Below are positions 32,731-44,271 of a stretch of DNA of 64,000 bases, one piece after another. Position 1 is the first letter of the stretch; the number at the start of each line of letters is the position of its first letter. Location of the stretch: NCBI RefSeq assembly GCF_000715075.1, contig NC_134102.1, positions 102,274,501 through 102,338,500 of the forward strand, written 5' to 3'. The position numbers and the translations under genes are program-made. The notes under the pieces were generated by a model that was not told the DNA's origin, did no database searches, and worked only from the letters and a program-made list of their open reading frames with translations. This DNA comes from Nicotiana tabacum. Taxonomy: Eukaryota; Streptophyta; Magnoliopsida; Solanales; Solanaceae.

Positions 32731-34030
32731 CTCTAGTGTCTGCATCTTATGCATCTCCATATTGAGCTCAGCTACATCTCTGTTAAGCTGAGGCATGTCC
32801 CCAACTCATCCTCGCTCAACCTTCTTGAGGCGTGCTTCAAAGTGCTTGAGTCAATCCTCATATGATAGATGTTGCTTTTGAAGATTACTTACTGAGGTTT
32901 GGAGTGGGGCCAATGCTTGTCGAATGAGAGATGGAAGTTCTTTCGTCAATTTGTCTACTTTGGCATTTGCATGTTGTGCCAGTAGACCAAGCTTGGAGAG
33001 TGCAGGCAGTGATGCAGATGGTGTTGAAATGGCTGGTCTGGGAGTGGATATGGATGTGGCACGTGCCGAAGAAGTGTCTGGCACTGATAAGGCAGCAGAT
33101 GTTGCTGAGATGGAAGAGGCCGGAGGGAGAGTGAGTGATTGCTTTGGTGGATCTTCGACCACATTATCCGTAGCATCATTGATCCGGGTGATGTTAATGT
33201 CTTGAACAAATTTTTCTATATGGTCATGTTTGGGGAATGGAGTAAATGCCGCGTCTCTACACAGAGCATGGATTAAGCATGGAAAAGGGAGCGAGGTTTC
33301 TTTTTGGTTTGCCCTGATCCCAATCTCAGGAAATATAAGCTCTCCCATATTAATATTGATACCCGACATGATGCAAGTGATAAGGATTGCCTTCTCAAAA
33401 CTGATGTCGGTCTCATTTCTCATAGGCAATATACGAGAACAGACAAAACTTAGCCAATACCGGCCCTCTTGGGTGAAATCCCTCTTGTGAATTTTCTAGC
33501 GCGGTGCAATCCAGGGCGGCGTTCCTTTGGCTATGACAGAGGCTATCCAAGCACGCTCAGATTCCTTATTTGCAATTTTTGCCTTATATTCTGCCATGCC
33601 TGGCTCCCACTCTTCGAAATATACATCATTGATGGATGGGGAATCACAAAGTATTTCAAGTCCCCGGACTAAGATAGATTTCAAGTATTGACGATTTCTC
33701 TTTTGTTCTGAATTCCTGGATGTAGCATACACAACATTAAATTCCATAACAAATGTCTCGTTGTACTCTCCCGGAACTTTAGTGAAGAACTCACTTCTCC
33801 TCTTTTTGATGTTTTCTAGAACATGGGGATAGTATTCTTTAAAACTGTTCAAACTCAGCTGCTTTTCTTCGAGGATCTTTCTCTTTGCCAGACCATATCT
33901 GTACAGAGTCCAAGAGCTGGGAATCTTAAACCTGAGATCCTCATCACTCTTTCTGCGTGCTTCAGTCTGGAGGTCAACTGGTGGTAAAAGGTCAAGCTGT
34001 GCCTCCTTCTCTTCAGATTAGGAGGTAGGC
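32731..34030 (-). pseudogene. Env-position ORF of element B ('putative plant transposon protein' type)
   Basis: Downstream of integrase and in the same orientation, two main open runs, 33852-33496 and 33429-32851, belong to one frame separated by a TAG. The first has LNSFKEYYPHVLENIKKRR, FFTKVPGEYNETFVMEFNVV and WIASVIAKGTPPWIA; the second has EKAILITCIMSGININMGEL, LPFPCLIHALCRDA, then a Ser/Ala/Pro-rich low-complexity stretch and a helical LPALSKLGLLAQHANAKVDK segment. From memory this resembles proteins annotated 'putative plant transposon protein' in Solanaceae. I see no signal peptide or clear membrane segment, so calling it an envelope is unsupported; only its position matches the Athila env-like slot. 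Confidence 0.7.
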
Positions 34031-35528
34031 TCGGATGAATTTATGGATGTGCTAGGACATTTGTGTTGGGATTGCTGTGATTGTGGGCTTATAGCTGCAA
34101 TCCCTCTCTTTCCTCAAGTGGTGGGTGTTCACGATGCTAAGGATTTCTTTGGTTCCATTCATGCCAATTAATTGAAGAATTAGTACAAGGAAGGGAATGT
34201 GTAACATCTGGCATAGAAATGAGAGAAACAAATTGTTTTGCGAGCTGGTATGCGATAACATATCAACTTTGCGGACCACGAACCATAACACAGAACAAGA
34301 CTGATATGTCGGAAGAAATACTTATGTGGGCCGCAGAAGTGGTCGTAGAACAAGTGTGCGATCGCAGAACAAGTGTGCGACCGCAAATCGATCGCATTTT
34401 TCATCTTGAACTTAAGTTGATTCTGCCTAATTCTGCAATCACTATATGGACCGCAAACAAGTTCTGCGGTCTTAGACTTTGTCTTCTCCATGTACTTTCC
34501 ATCACATGCAATATTATGTGCAAAACTACGTAGCTAAATCACAACTCGTGATAGACAAATTTACTCTCAATCATGAGGTCGATTTCATGCTTAGCCTTAC
34601 ACAAGTTACCAACCCCTAGACCTCAAATCAGTAACTCCAAAATACGTTCCCCCATAGTTAATTTAACCATAGTAAATATATTCCCCCAAAGTTGATTCCC
34701 TGTACAGAAGATAAAAAAACTAAATTGGGGAAATAAAGACGGGTATCATAGATGAGGTGGGAGAATGAGGTGAGTGAAAGCACACAATAATTTTTACTTA
34801 AACTGAGTAGGAGAAACGTTGTAAATTTACATACCAGATGACAAATGATTTAACAAGCCAAGTTGGTGTAAATTCGCGACCAAGGTGATCCGTTTCAGTT
34901 CAATTTCTTGCTATTTTGCTCAATGTGATATCTTTTGTATTATTCTTTGTGTCTGTGTGCTCGAGGTTAGAGAAGAGAGATGGCAGGAGGAAAGAGAAAG
35001 AGTCATTTTTATTACCTAAGGGTTTGCGTCTAAGGTGTGCATCATATGTGCGACGCATTCTGCGGTCGCAGAATGTTTATGCGGGCCGCAAAATTTGAAC
35101 ATCCTACGCATTTTTAAAGTCCAATTAGACTGGTATTCTGCCTAATTCTGTGATCTTTATGCGGTCCATAAACCTCTTATGCGTTCGCATAAGTTGCTGC
35201 AGAACAACAGCTGGAGCTCAACCTGCTTTCCTTAATTTTCCCTCTGCCTTTGCATCCTATCTCTTTGTATTTTGGGTAGCCTGCATTCTAATACACATGT
35301 CAAACTGTCCAACACTCATAAATAAACCTACCAAAATTAAAATCTATTTTTTTTATGTTACCGCTTTTTGGGTTGCCTCCCAAAAAGCGCTTGATTTAAT
35401 GTCCCGACACGACGATGTTGCCCCGATTTTGGCTAATGATTGGTGGGGATTGGCACAGGACTATCCTTGAGTGCGAATTGTTCTACCAGTTTTCTTTCTC
35501 CATTAGTTCTGAGGTAGTGCTTGACTCT
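34031..35528 (-). mobile_element. Spacer between integrase and extra ORF in element B
   Basis: Non-coding. Contains GCGGTCC/TGCGACCGC word clusters at 34250-34480 and 35046-35210, and the segment GGGTTGCCTCCCAAAAAGCG near 35370, a string I associate with the post-integrase region of Athila-like elements. Confidence 0.6.
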
Positions 35529-36735
35529 TTAGCCATTTACTTTGAAAGTTTGAGTCCCATTATCGGACCCTAATTCAATAGCACCATAGGAAGACACACT
35601 CATAATTTTGAACGGGCTTGACCATTTGGATTTAAGTTTTCCTAGAAAGAACTTCAATCTTGAGTTGAAGAGTAAGACCAAGTCACCGGATTTTAATTCC
35701 CGCTTCAAAATATTCTTGTCATGAACAAACTTCATTCTTTCTTTATACATGGCTGCTTTCTCGTAGGCATGGAAACAAAACTCTTCCATCTCGTTGAGTT
35801 GCGTCTTCCTTAGATCAGCAACTTCGGTCCAGTTAAGGTTTAACTTTTCAATACTCACATGGCTTTGTGTTCAAGTTCCACTGGCAAGTGACAAGCCTTA
35901 CCAAAAACTAACCGGTAAGGTGAAGTGCCAATGGGTGTCTTAAATGCCGTTAGATAGGCCCACAATGCATCGTCTAACTTCTTTGACTAGTCGGTCCTGT
36001 TTGCATTAACAGTTTTTGCTAGTATGTTTTTGATCTCCCGGTTGGAGACTTAAACTTAACCTCTTGAGTGAGGATGATAAGGGGTGGCCACCTTGTGCTT
36101 AACTCCATATTTTTCGAGCAATCCGGAAAAATCTTTGTTGCAAAAGTGAGAACCACCATCATTAAGGATGACCCTTGGGGTTCCAAACCGAGTACATATA
36201 TTCTTCTTCAAGAAGGCAGTTACACTTCTTGCCTCATTGTTCGGCAAGGCAATTGCTTCAACCCATTTGGATACATAATCTACTACCACCAAGATATATG
36301 TCATGCCGTAAGATCTTACGAAGGTAACCGTGAAATCTATCCCCCACACATCAAAGATCTCGACCTCTATCACAAAGTTCATAGGTATCTCATGCTTTCT
36401 AGAAATTGACCCTTGTCTTTGACATTGATCATATGCCTTGACCATTTGTTTTGCATCTTGGTATAGCAAAGGCCAATAATAGCCACATTCAAGCACTTTT
36501 TTCACAGTACGATTTCCACCGTGGTGACCCCTAACTGGAGAGTCATGACATGCTTTGAGAATTTGAATTACCTCATCTTCTGGAACACAATGCCGAATGA
36601 TGTTGTCAGTGCAAATCCGGAACAGAAAGGGTTCCTCCCAATAGTATTGCCTACACTCCCGCAAGAACCTTTTCTTTTGATAAGCTTCCTATCCATCGGG
36701 AAAAAGGTCACTAACCAAGAAGTTAGCGATGTCGG
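35529..36735 (-). pseudogene. Integrase of element B
   Basis: Minus-strand run 36664-36056 holds the zinc finger (HDSPVRGHHGGNRTVKKVLE ... YDQCQRQGSISRKHEIP; the first Cys of the usual CDxCQR is Tyr) and the catalytic core (FDVWGIDF first Asp, NDGGSHFCN second Asp, VKHKVATPYHPHSRG before the Glu). The C-terminal run 35858-35529 has RKTQLNEMEEFCFHAYEKAA, LKSGDLVLLFNSRLKFF and KWSSPFKIMSVSSYGAIEL, ending FKVNG and a stop. The segment between is interrupted by several stops. Confidence 0.88.
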
Positions 36736-37352
36736 CATACCAAGGAGTGGAGGTTCTAGATATTGCCAATAAGTGCTCATCTGGGAAGGCATCATTAATT
36801 TTAAGATCTTCTTTTGGTCTCCCTGCCTCTTCAAGCCTAGATAGGTGATCCGCAACTTGATTCTCTATTGCTTTTCGATCTTTGACTTCAAAGTCAAACT
36901 CTTATAACAAAAGAACCCACCTAATCAATCTTGGTTTAGCATCCTTCTTCGCCATAAGGTAGCGGAGAGCAGCATGATCGATGTAGACTATCACATTGGA
37001 TCACAACAAATAGGCTCAAAAATTTTCAAAAGCATAGACACACAACAAACAGTTCTTGCTCAGTTATAATGTAGTTCATTTGTGCACCATTGAGTGTCTT
37101 GTTTGCATAGTAGACAAGATGAAGAATCTTGTTATGTAGTTGACCAAGTACTTCTCCAATAGCTACACCACTGGTGTCACACATGAGTTAAAATGGAAAA
37201 GGCCAATCATGTGTGACAATAATAGGTGCCATGGTGAGCCTTGCTTTCAATTCCTCAAAATCTTTGAGGCACTTCTTATCGAACTCAAACTTAGCATAAT
37301 TTTCAAGGAGCTTGCACATGGGACTTGCAATTTTTGAGAAGTCTTTGATAAA
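36736..37352 (-). pseudogene. RNase H and connector of element B
   Basis: Reading through stops on the minus strand gives FEELKARLTMAPIIV, then [30 protein letters not shown] and NQVADHLSRLEEAGRP at about 36830-37290. These are the C-terminal RNase H and connector motifs of Ty3/gypsy elements. Confidence 0.75.
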
Positions 37353-38120
37353 TTACATGTAAAAACCAGCATTTCCCAAAACGCTCCGAACACCCTTTAC
37401 CGAAGTGGGAGGAGGAATCTTGGAAATGATCTCGATCTTTGCCCGATCAACCTTTATGCCTCGCTTGGAAATTTTGTGGCCAAGAACAATACCCTCGTCC
37501 ACCATGAAGTGACATTTTTCCCAATTGAGTACAAGGTTTGTTTCCTCACATATTTTGAGCACTTGCCTAAGATTGGCAAGGCAATGCTCAAAGGAATTAC
37601 CAACTACAGAGAAGTCATCCATGAATACCTCTAAGAATTCCTCCGCCATGTCTGAGAAGATTGACATCATGCATCATTGAAAAGTAGCCTGGGCATTGCA
37701 TAGCCCAAATGGCATCCGGCTAAAGGAAAAGGTCCTATACGGACATGTGAATGTCGTCTTCTCTTGGTCCTCTAAGGCGATGTTGATTTGTTTGTAGCCG
37801 GAATAACCATCCAAATAAAATGACCTTCTTGCTAGCCGATCAAGCATTTGATCAATGAAGGGCATAAGGAAATGGTCTTTGAAAGTAGCACTATTGTGCT
37901 TACGGTAATCCATGCAAACTCTCCACCTGGTCACCGTCCTCGTTGGTATGAGTTCATTTTTTTCGTTTTGAATCACGGTCATGCCTCCTTTCTTTGGCAC
38001 ACATTGTACCGGACTCACCCAAGGACTATCAGCAATGGGGTAGACAACCCCGACATCCAACCATTTTATGATTTCTTTCTTCACCACCTTTTGTATTGAA
38101 GGATTTAACCTTCTTTAATA
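37353..38120 (-). pseudogene. Reverse transcriptase of element B
   Basis: Two open runs with one stop between them. 38087-37674: EIIKWLDVGVVYPIADSPWV, CVPKKGGMTVIQNEKNELIP, RVCMDYRKHNSATFKDHF and FSRMPFGLCNAQATFQ. 37670-37353: FLEVFMDDFSVVGNSFEHCL with the catalytic box FMDD intact (37625-37614), then CHFMVDEGIVLGHKISKRGI and SVLGNAGFYM. The linker TVIQNEKNELIPTRTVT is typical of the Athila lineage. Confidence 0.9.
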
Positions 38121-38320
38121 CTCCATGCTAGGTTTGATCTCTTGCTCCAATTGTATCTTGTTTTCACAAATTCCGACGGGAATCCCTTGGATATCCTCTA
38201 TAGTCCAACCAATGGGTTGTCTGTGCTCTCTTAAGATATTCAATAAGTGTTCAACCTGCACATCATTCAACAAAGAAGAAACAATTACAAGTAGAGTTTC
38301 ATTAGAGCCAGGAAATTTAT

Positions 38321-39145
38321 ACCTTAAGTGCGGCGGAAGTGGCTTGAGCTCAAGTTACGGCAGCTCGATAATTGAAGGCTTAGCAGGAGGTTGACTCTAT
38401 TCTCTAAGTCAAGAGAAAGCTTCTTTGGTGCATAAGTGTATGACCCATTCCCTTCCAGTGCATTCACCGATTCCATATATCCTTCCATGTTCTCACCATC
38501 AAAATTCACCAAAATAGCCGCCAATGCTTCACCAAGTTAGTCCTCTTCCATCTTCACATCGACTGCATCCTCTACCTCATCAACAATATCAATGACTGAG
38601 ATACTTTCGTATGCATGTGGCAATTTCGTACCCTTACTCGCTTGAAAGGTAACTTCTTCGTCATTAACTCGGAACTTGATCTCATTTCGTTCCGAGTCCA
38701 TGAGTGCCCTCTTGGTAGAAAGGAATGGTCTCCCAAAGATTATAGAGATCTCTTTATCAACAACACAATTGAGAATAACAAAGTCGGCAGGGAGGATAAA
38801 CTTCCCCACTTTCACAAGCACATCATCAACTATTCCCACTGGTCGCTTTATTGAACGGTCGGCCATTTGCAACTACATAATTGTAGGCCTAGGCATACCT
38901 AGTCCCGATTTCTTGTAAATAGCAAGGAGAATTAAGTTTATGCTAGCCCCATTATCACAAAGGGCTCGTGCAAAATTACGCAATCCAATAGTGCATGGAA
39001 TGGTAAAGGCTCCCAAGTCCTCTTTCTTTTGGATGACGGTTGTTGCAATGATGGAACTAACCCGGTGAGTCACATTCTCCACTTCATTCTTAGTGGTTTT
39101 CTTTTTAGTGATAGAGTCCTTCAAATACTTAGCAAAACCCTGCAT
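38321..39145 (-). pseudogene. Protease region of element B
   Basis: 39145-38873 contains FTIPCTIGLRNFARALCDNG followed by ASINLI, where the Athila family has LCDLGASINLMP; the catalytic Asp is kept but the next residue is changed. 38872-38537 continues IKRPVGIVDDVLVKVGKF and IIFGRPFLSTKRALMD, the normal protease tail. A further short run, 38524-38324, follows. Confidence 0.8.
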
Positions 39146-41969
39146 CTCTTAAAATGCTTCCACAAATGTAATATCCACCAATAAATGATTTAGGATGTCA
39201 TAGAACTTCTCAAGTTTGCTATCATCAACCTTTCTATCAAGTATTTGAGGGAAAGGAGGATGGGGTCTAGGAATTGGTGCTAGAGTTTTTGGTGCCTCTA
39301 TTACCTTTTCCTTCACCTTTTCATGGTTCACTTCTTGAGTTCTCATCTTCTTCGAGAGTCTTTCAACTTCAACAACAATTGGCACCTCAACTTATGCCTC
39401 GACTTATTGTTCAGAATATTCCACTTCGACTACTTGTTCATTCTCTCCTTGAAGTAGTTTCCCACTCCGAGTTGTGATTTCCATACAATGAGAAGTTGGA
39501 CCATTTCCACTACCTTTTGGTTTGCAATTGTATTACTTGGGAGCGTCCCTTTTTGCTTCGGATTTTGATCTCTTGAAAGATCCCTCATTTGCATCTCCAA
39601 CTTTTGAATAGATGCGGTGTGAGAACCCACAAGCTCGGTCATATTCTTCATTGAACTGTCGGATCTCTCTTGATTTTTCAATACTCTTTCGAGCATGTTT
39701 TCCAACTTGGACTCACTTGAAGAACTTTCCTTCCAATGTGGAGAGTTAAACATTGTCCCTTTGGTGGAACATAGGGGTTTGAACTCTGATTTGAAAAGTT
39801 GTTATTGTTACTCCAATTTCCTTGATTTGAACTACCTTGGTCGTTTCGCCACTGTTGGTTGCCTTGCCCTTGCGGGTTAGACCTCTATTGGTGTTGTTGT
39901 CCTGAACCTTGGTAGGGTTGTCTTTGATATCCTCCTTAAGGATTGTTGACATAATTTTCTTCTTTGTATTCTTCATTTGACATGGGTCGCCGAGCTTTCC
40001 ACCATTGTCAACGTGTTGACAAAAATGTTCACTAAAATCCAACTTCGAGTTGTGATTTCCATACAATAAGAAGTTGGACCACTCCCACTACCTTTTGGCT
40101 TTGCAATTATATCACTTAGGAGCGTGCCTTTTTGCATTGGATTTTGATCTTTTGAAAGATCCCTCATTTGCATCTCTAACGTTTGAACAGATACGGTGTG
40201 AGAACCCATAAGCTCGGTCATATTTTTTATTGAAGTGTCGGATCTCTCTTGAATTTTCAATACTCTTTCGAGCATGTTTTCCAACTTGGACTCACTTGAA
40301 GAACTTTCCTCCCAATGTGGATAGTTAAACATTGTCCATTTGGTGGAACATAGGGGTTTGAACTCTGATTTGAAAAGTTGTTATTGTTACTCCAATTTCC
40401 TTGATTTGAACTACCTTGGTCGTTTCACCACTGTTGGTTGCCTTGCCCTTGCAGGTTAGACCTCCAATGGTGTTGTTGTCCTGAACCTTGGTAGGGTTGG
40501 TTTTGATATCCTCATTGAGGATTGTTGACATAATTTGCTTCTTCGTATTCTTCATTTGACATGGGTCTCCGAGCTTTCCACCAATGTCAACGTGTTGACG
40601 AAAATGTTCACTGAAATCCAACTTCGAGTTGTGATTGCCATACAATGAGAAGTTGGACCACTCCCACTACCTTTTGGGTTTGTAATTGTATCACTTGGGA
40701 GCGTGCCTTTTTTCTTTGGATTTTGATCTTTTGAAAGATCCCTCCTCATTTGCATCTCCAATTTTTGAACAGTTACGGTGTGAGAACCCACACGCTCAGT
40801 CATATTTTTCATTGAAGTGTCAGATCTCTCTTGATTTTTCAATACTCCTTCGAGCATATTTTCCAACTTGGACTCACTTGAAGAACTTTCCTTCCAATGT
40901 GGAGAGTTAGAATATTGTCCCTTTGGTGGAACATAGGGGTTTGAACTCCGATTTGAAAAGTTGTTGTTGTTGTTACTCCAATTTCCTTGCTTTGAACTAC
41001 ATAGGTCGTTTCGCCTCTGTTGGTTGCCTTTCCCTTGCGGGTTAGACCTCCATTAGTGTTGTTGTCCTGAACCTTGGTAAGGTTGTCTTTGATATCCTCC
41101 TTGAGGATTGTTGACATAATTTTATTCTTCGTATTCCTCATTTGACATGGGTTGCATATCTTCCACAACATTTACCTTTTTTGTTTGGCTTTTAGTGAAC
41201 ATTTTCGTTAACACGTTGACATTGGTGGCAAGCCCGGAAATTACTTGATCTCTTTCTTGGTTCTCCTTAATCATGTTGGTCAAGGAAGGAGTACCATATG
41301 CAATTCCACCCGTGGTGTCTTTCGAGTGCCAAGCTTGGTTATGTTCTGCCATCTTGTCAAGGATTTGTTTGACCCTTGTAAATGTTTTATCCATAAAGGA
41401 TCTATCCGCTTCATTTTTGGCTATGGATTGATCCATAGGATCCAAGCCCATGTAAAGCTTTTCCAAAAAAATATTATCCGGAAAGCCATGATTCGACGAC
41501 CTCACTAAAAATAGCTTGAATCTATCCCATGCTTCATGTAGATGCTCCCCCGGTAATTGCTTGAAGAAGAAAATTTTATCCCGGAGCTCAGACTTCTTGC
41601 TTTGTGGAAACCATTTTCTAGGAAAGCTCAGACAAGTTTGGGCCAAGTGTGGATGGAATTAGGAGGTAGATTTTGGATCCACTGCCTTGCCTCTCCAGAT
41701 AAAGAGTACTTGAACACTCTCAACCTTAGGGCATCATCCGAGACATGATTCTGCTTGTGCATTACACACACACCCAAAATATTTCTGAGATGTTGTGTCA
41801 GATCATCATCGGTGGAATTTCGGAAGAGCCCCTCTGCTTTTAGCATGATGATTAGACAGTGTTCCACTTTGAAGGTGGCAACATCAACTCTTGGAGGGAC
41901 ATCGACATTTGTATCCTCAATATACTTATTTATATCCGCAAACACATTATCTTCTTCCGGTTCGCCCAT
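39146..41969 (-). pseudogene. gag of element B, with a triplicated C-terminal segment
   Basis: 41969-41628: YSLSGEARQWIQNLPPNSIH and other capsid N-terminal pieces. 41646-41122: FFKQLPGEHLHEAWDRFKLF, HGFPDNIFLEKLYMGLDPMD and MDKTFTRVKQILDKMAEHNQ, the retrotransposon gag domain of Athila-like elements. Then follows an Asn/Gln-rich and coiled-coil C-terminal segment (LENMLERVLKNQERSD, VGSHTASIQKLEMQMRDLS) that occurs three times in tandem (39471-41150). The last part, 39385-39149, leads toward the protease with LEKFYDILNHLLVDITFVEA. Gag normally has this C-terminal block once. Confidence 0.85.
39471..41150 (-). repeat. Three tandem copies of a ~579-bp gag segment
   Basis: The marker GTTGTGATTTCCATACAAT starts at 39471, 40049 and 40628 (third copy with one change), giving units of 578 and 579 bp; 579 is 193 codons. 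Copies are similar along their length, differing by scattered substitutions. The junctions (about 39990-40046 and 40569-40625) carry a ~53-bp segment that is the inverted copy of gag sequence at 41183-41236. Confidence 0.92.
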
Positions 41970-42066
41970 GTTTACCTAATTACACCAAGCAAAAGAAGCA
42001 AAGTGTGGTGGAATAGAAGAAGATGTCAAGTAAAGCACACACTAGTTAATAATTACAAAACCGTAT

Positions 42067-42084
42067 TCCCCGGTAACGACACCA
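42067..42084 (-). promoter_or_regulatory. Primer binding site of element B
   Basis: On the minus strand TGGTGTCGTTACCGGGGA follows the LTR end. It is a mutated TGGCGCCGTTGCCGGGGA, the site typical of Athila and Tat elements. Confidence 0.85.
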
Positions 42085-42090
42085 AAATTT

Positions 42091-43378
42091 TATACGCTCA
42101 AATTACACCTATATAAATGGTGCAGGGCGATCGATGTCAAATATAATAACCCATCTAGGTTGGGATCAAATTCCAAAGGGAATATGTGTGAAATGGTTAC
42201 TTAAATAGTACGAAACTTGACTTAAGTCGTAATTCTACTCCGTTAGTTTAAATAGTGTTTTTTAATTGTGAATTGTCAAGAAAAGCTATTTCGTTGAGAT
42301 GATTTGATTAATTTGATTTAGAAACCAAGGTTGTGCCTCCATCAATGGAATATAATGCTAACAGTGTTCATATTATATATTTCTAATAGAATATCCGTTG
42401 ATATGCAAATGATTCCTAAATCACTACCCAATATTTTCCAATAATTTGATAGTATTTCCTCTTTATGATTTTCCCAAATAAAAAAGAAGTAACAATTAAG
42501 AACAATCAATTTATGCCAGGTAGAACCCACTTATCCCTAAGAGATTCTATTAAACAAGGTTTAAAGCCTTGAGTTCTTGCTATTCAATTTTACCAAACTC
42601 TAACCCACTTTCCCAAGTAAAGATAGAGTGAATTGGCACTAGTCAATTTTTGCAACCATCAACTACAAATAAAGTATGAGAAATGAATAGAAATCGACCA
42701 ACCATTATATATATATATATATATATTCAATGATGAACACCTATTAACATTACACCCACATAGAATTCACAACCTTAGTATTTAAAATTAGCTACTCATA
42801 CTAGAATACAAAAATAATGTAATAAATAAAGTCATGAAGATTACAAATATAGACAAAGTCTTGGATTTTCTCTTACAAGCTTCCAAAATAATGGTGCATT
42901 CAATGCTCTAAGTGTAGCCTCTTTCTGTCAGACAAGTTCCAACAAAAAAACCATAATCATTCTATTTATAATGGTCTAAAAGTCATGGTAAAAATTAACA
43001 AAAATAACCCTGCAGATAGAGTCTGCGACCGGAGAATGGGCTGCAGAAGGCTTTCGCGGTTCGCAGATCTTCAGTTCCACCACCGAATTGATTGAATAAT
43101 CTTCCAAATTTTCCTTCACTTTTTGGTTATGAGGTCCTCATATCACTTTTGCGGCCGCATAACACATCGCATAATCATCTTTAGTGGAATTCTCTTAACA
43201 TTATGCGATCACTATGCGGTCCGCACAAACGTTATGCGACCGCATAATGGATCTTGGTTCTTTAAGATTGGTCTCTTGCAAACTCCGAAACTACATAAGA
43301 AATGACTTATAATGCTATAAAAGATGAGCTAAAGTCTATGTAATTAGTGTCAAAAGTTCGCATTTGTACGACATATCA
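42091..43378 (-). mobile_element. 5' LTR of element B
   Basis: On the minus strand it begins TGATATGTCGTACAAATGCG at 43378 and runs about 1.29 kb to the A-rich end before the primer binding site. The right 690 bp aligns with the truncated LTR at 29786-30590. It contains GCGGTCCGCA / TGCGACCGCATAA words at 43010-43240 and an (AT)n run at 42705-42725. The exact inner end is uncertain by a few bases. Confidence 0.87.
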
Positions 43379-43938
43379 TCCATCCCAGTCTTTTTTCTAG
43401 TCTTCAGTTAATGCACAACCATCAGGGCCTAGTCAGCAACAGTGGAGCCGTTTCAGGCCCGGTCAGGGCAACATGGGATCCTACCAACAGGGTTGACCTG
43501 GTGGGAGATTCCAGTAGCAGCAGAGGCCCCCATGTGCTAGGTGTGGGAAGAGATTCTTTGGGATATGCTACATGGACCTATCCATATGCTATAGGGGCGG
43601 GATGAGAGGCCACATTCAGAGGGATTGCCGTTCGTCCCGCCAGGGTGTGGGCAGGGGTGCGACACAGCCGGTCAGTTCTACAGCTACTACATCCACAACA
43701 CCTCCTCCAGCTCGAGGCACTCCAGCACCCGCAGGGCATGGTGCGGCTAGGGGTTGTACACAGAGTTCAGGAGGACCCAACCATTTCCATGCTATGAAGG
43801 GCCATCAGAGTTTAGAGGCTTCTTCAGATATTGTCACATGTATATTGACTGTCCAATCTCATGATATGTATGCACCTATTGATCTCGGTTCCACTTTGTC
43901 CTATGCCACTCCTTATGTGCTATGGAATTTGGGATAGA
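43379..43938 (+). pseudogene. gag of element C, C-terminal remnant
   Basis: After the LTR of B the frame reads QPSGPSQQQWSRFRPGQG and then zinc-knuckle text CARCGKRFFGICYMDLSIC followed by YRGGMRGHIQRDC. The second knuckle normally starts CYRCGMRGHIQRDC; here the second Cys is Gly. Ser/Thr/Pro-rich spacer and the protease region follow in 43572-43937. The N-terminal part of gag is missing because of the B insertion and the deletion at 29785. Confidence 0.85.
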
Positions 43939-44229
43939 ACCGGAACATCTTCATGAGCCATTTCTATATCTACTATGGTTGGTGAGTCTATTGTGGCCGC
44001 ATGGGTTTATAGGGATTGTGTTATCACGGCGCGTGGTAGGGATACCATGGCCAATCTCATTGAATTGGGAATGGTTGGTTTTGATGTAATAACGGGGATG
44101 GACTGGCTTTATTCATGTTTTGCTAAGCTTTATTGCCGAACCAGAACCGTTAGATTTGAATTTCCAAATGAGCCAGTTATCGAATGGAAGTGGGATAATG
44201 TAGTGCCGAAGGGTAGGTTTATTTCTTAA
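43800..44229 (+). pseudogene. Protease region of element C
   Basis: IDLGSTLSYATPYV is the aspartic-protease active site; the family has DPGSTLSYVTPYV, so Asp and Gly remain but Pro is Leu. After a frameshift 43975-44229 continues GFDVITGMDWLYSCFAKLYC and FPNEPVIEWKWDN. Protease matures gag-pol in the virus-like particle. Confidence 0.85.
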
Positions 44230-44271
44230 CTTAAGGCCATAAAGATAATAAGCAAAGGTTGTATTTACCAT

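Larger units (their letters stand above)
29786..43378 (-). mobile_element. Athila-like Ty3/gypsy element B on the minus strand, inside element C
   Basis: Read right to left: 5' LTR (43378-42091), primer binding site, gag with a triplicated segment, protease, RT, RNase H, integrase, an extra ORF in the position of the Athila env-like gene, a polypurine tract and a shortened 3' LTR (30590-29786). On the right the LTR joins gag of element C directly, so B inserted into C's gag. On the left about 600 bp of the 3' LTR and the 5' part of C are gone. All ORFs contain stops, although the RT box is intact. Confidence 0.88.

Noticed and set aside
34250..34480. A separate LTR inserted in element B's spacer
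   Set aside because: The GC-word cluster resembles LTR clusters, but no TG...CA ends, target duplication or matching second copy could be found.
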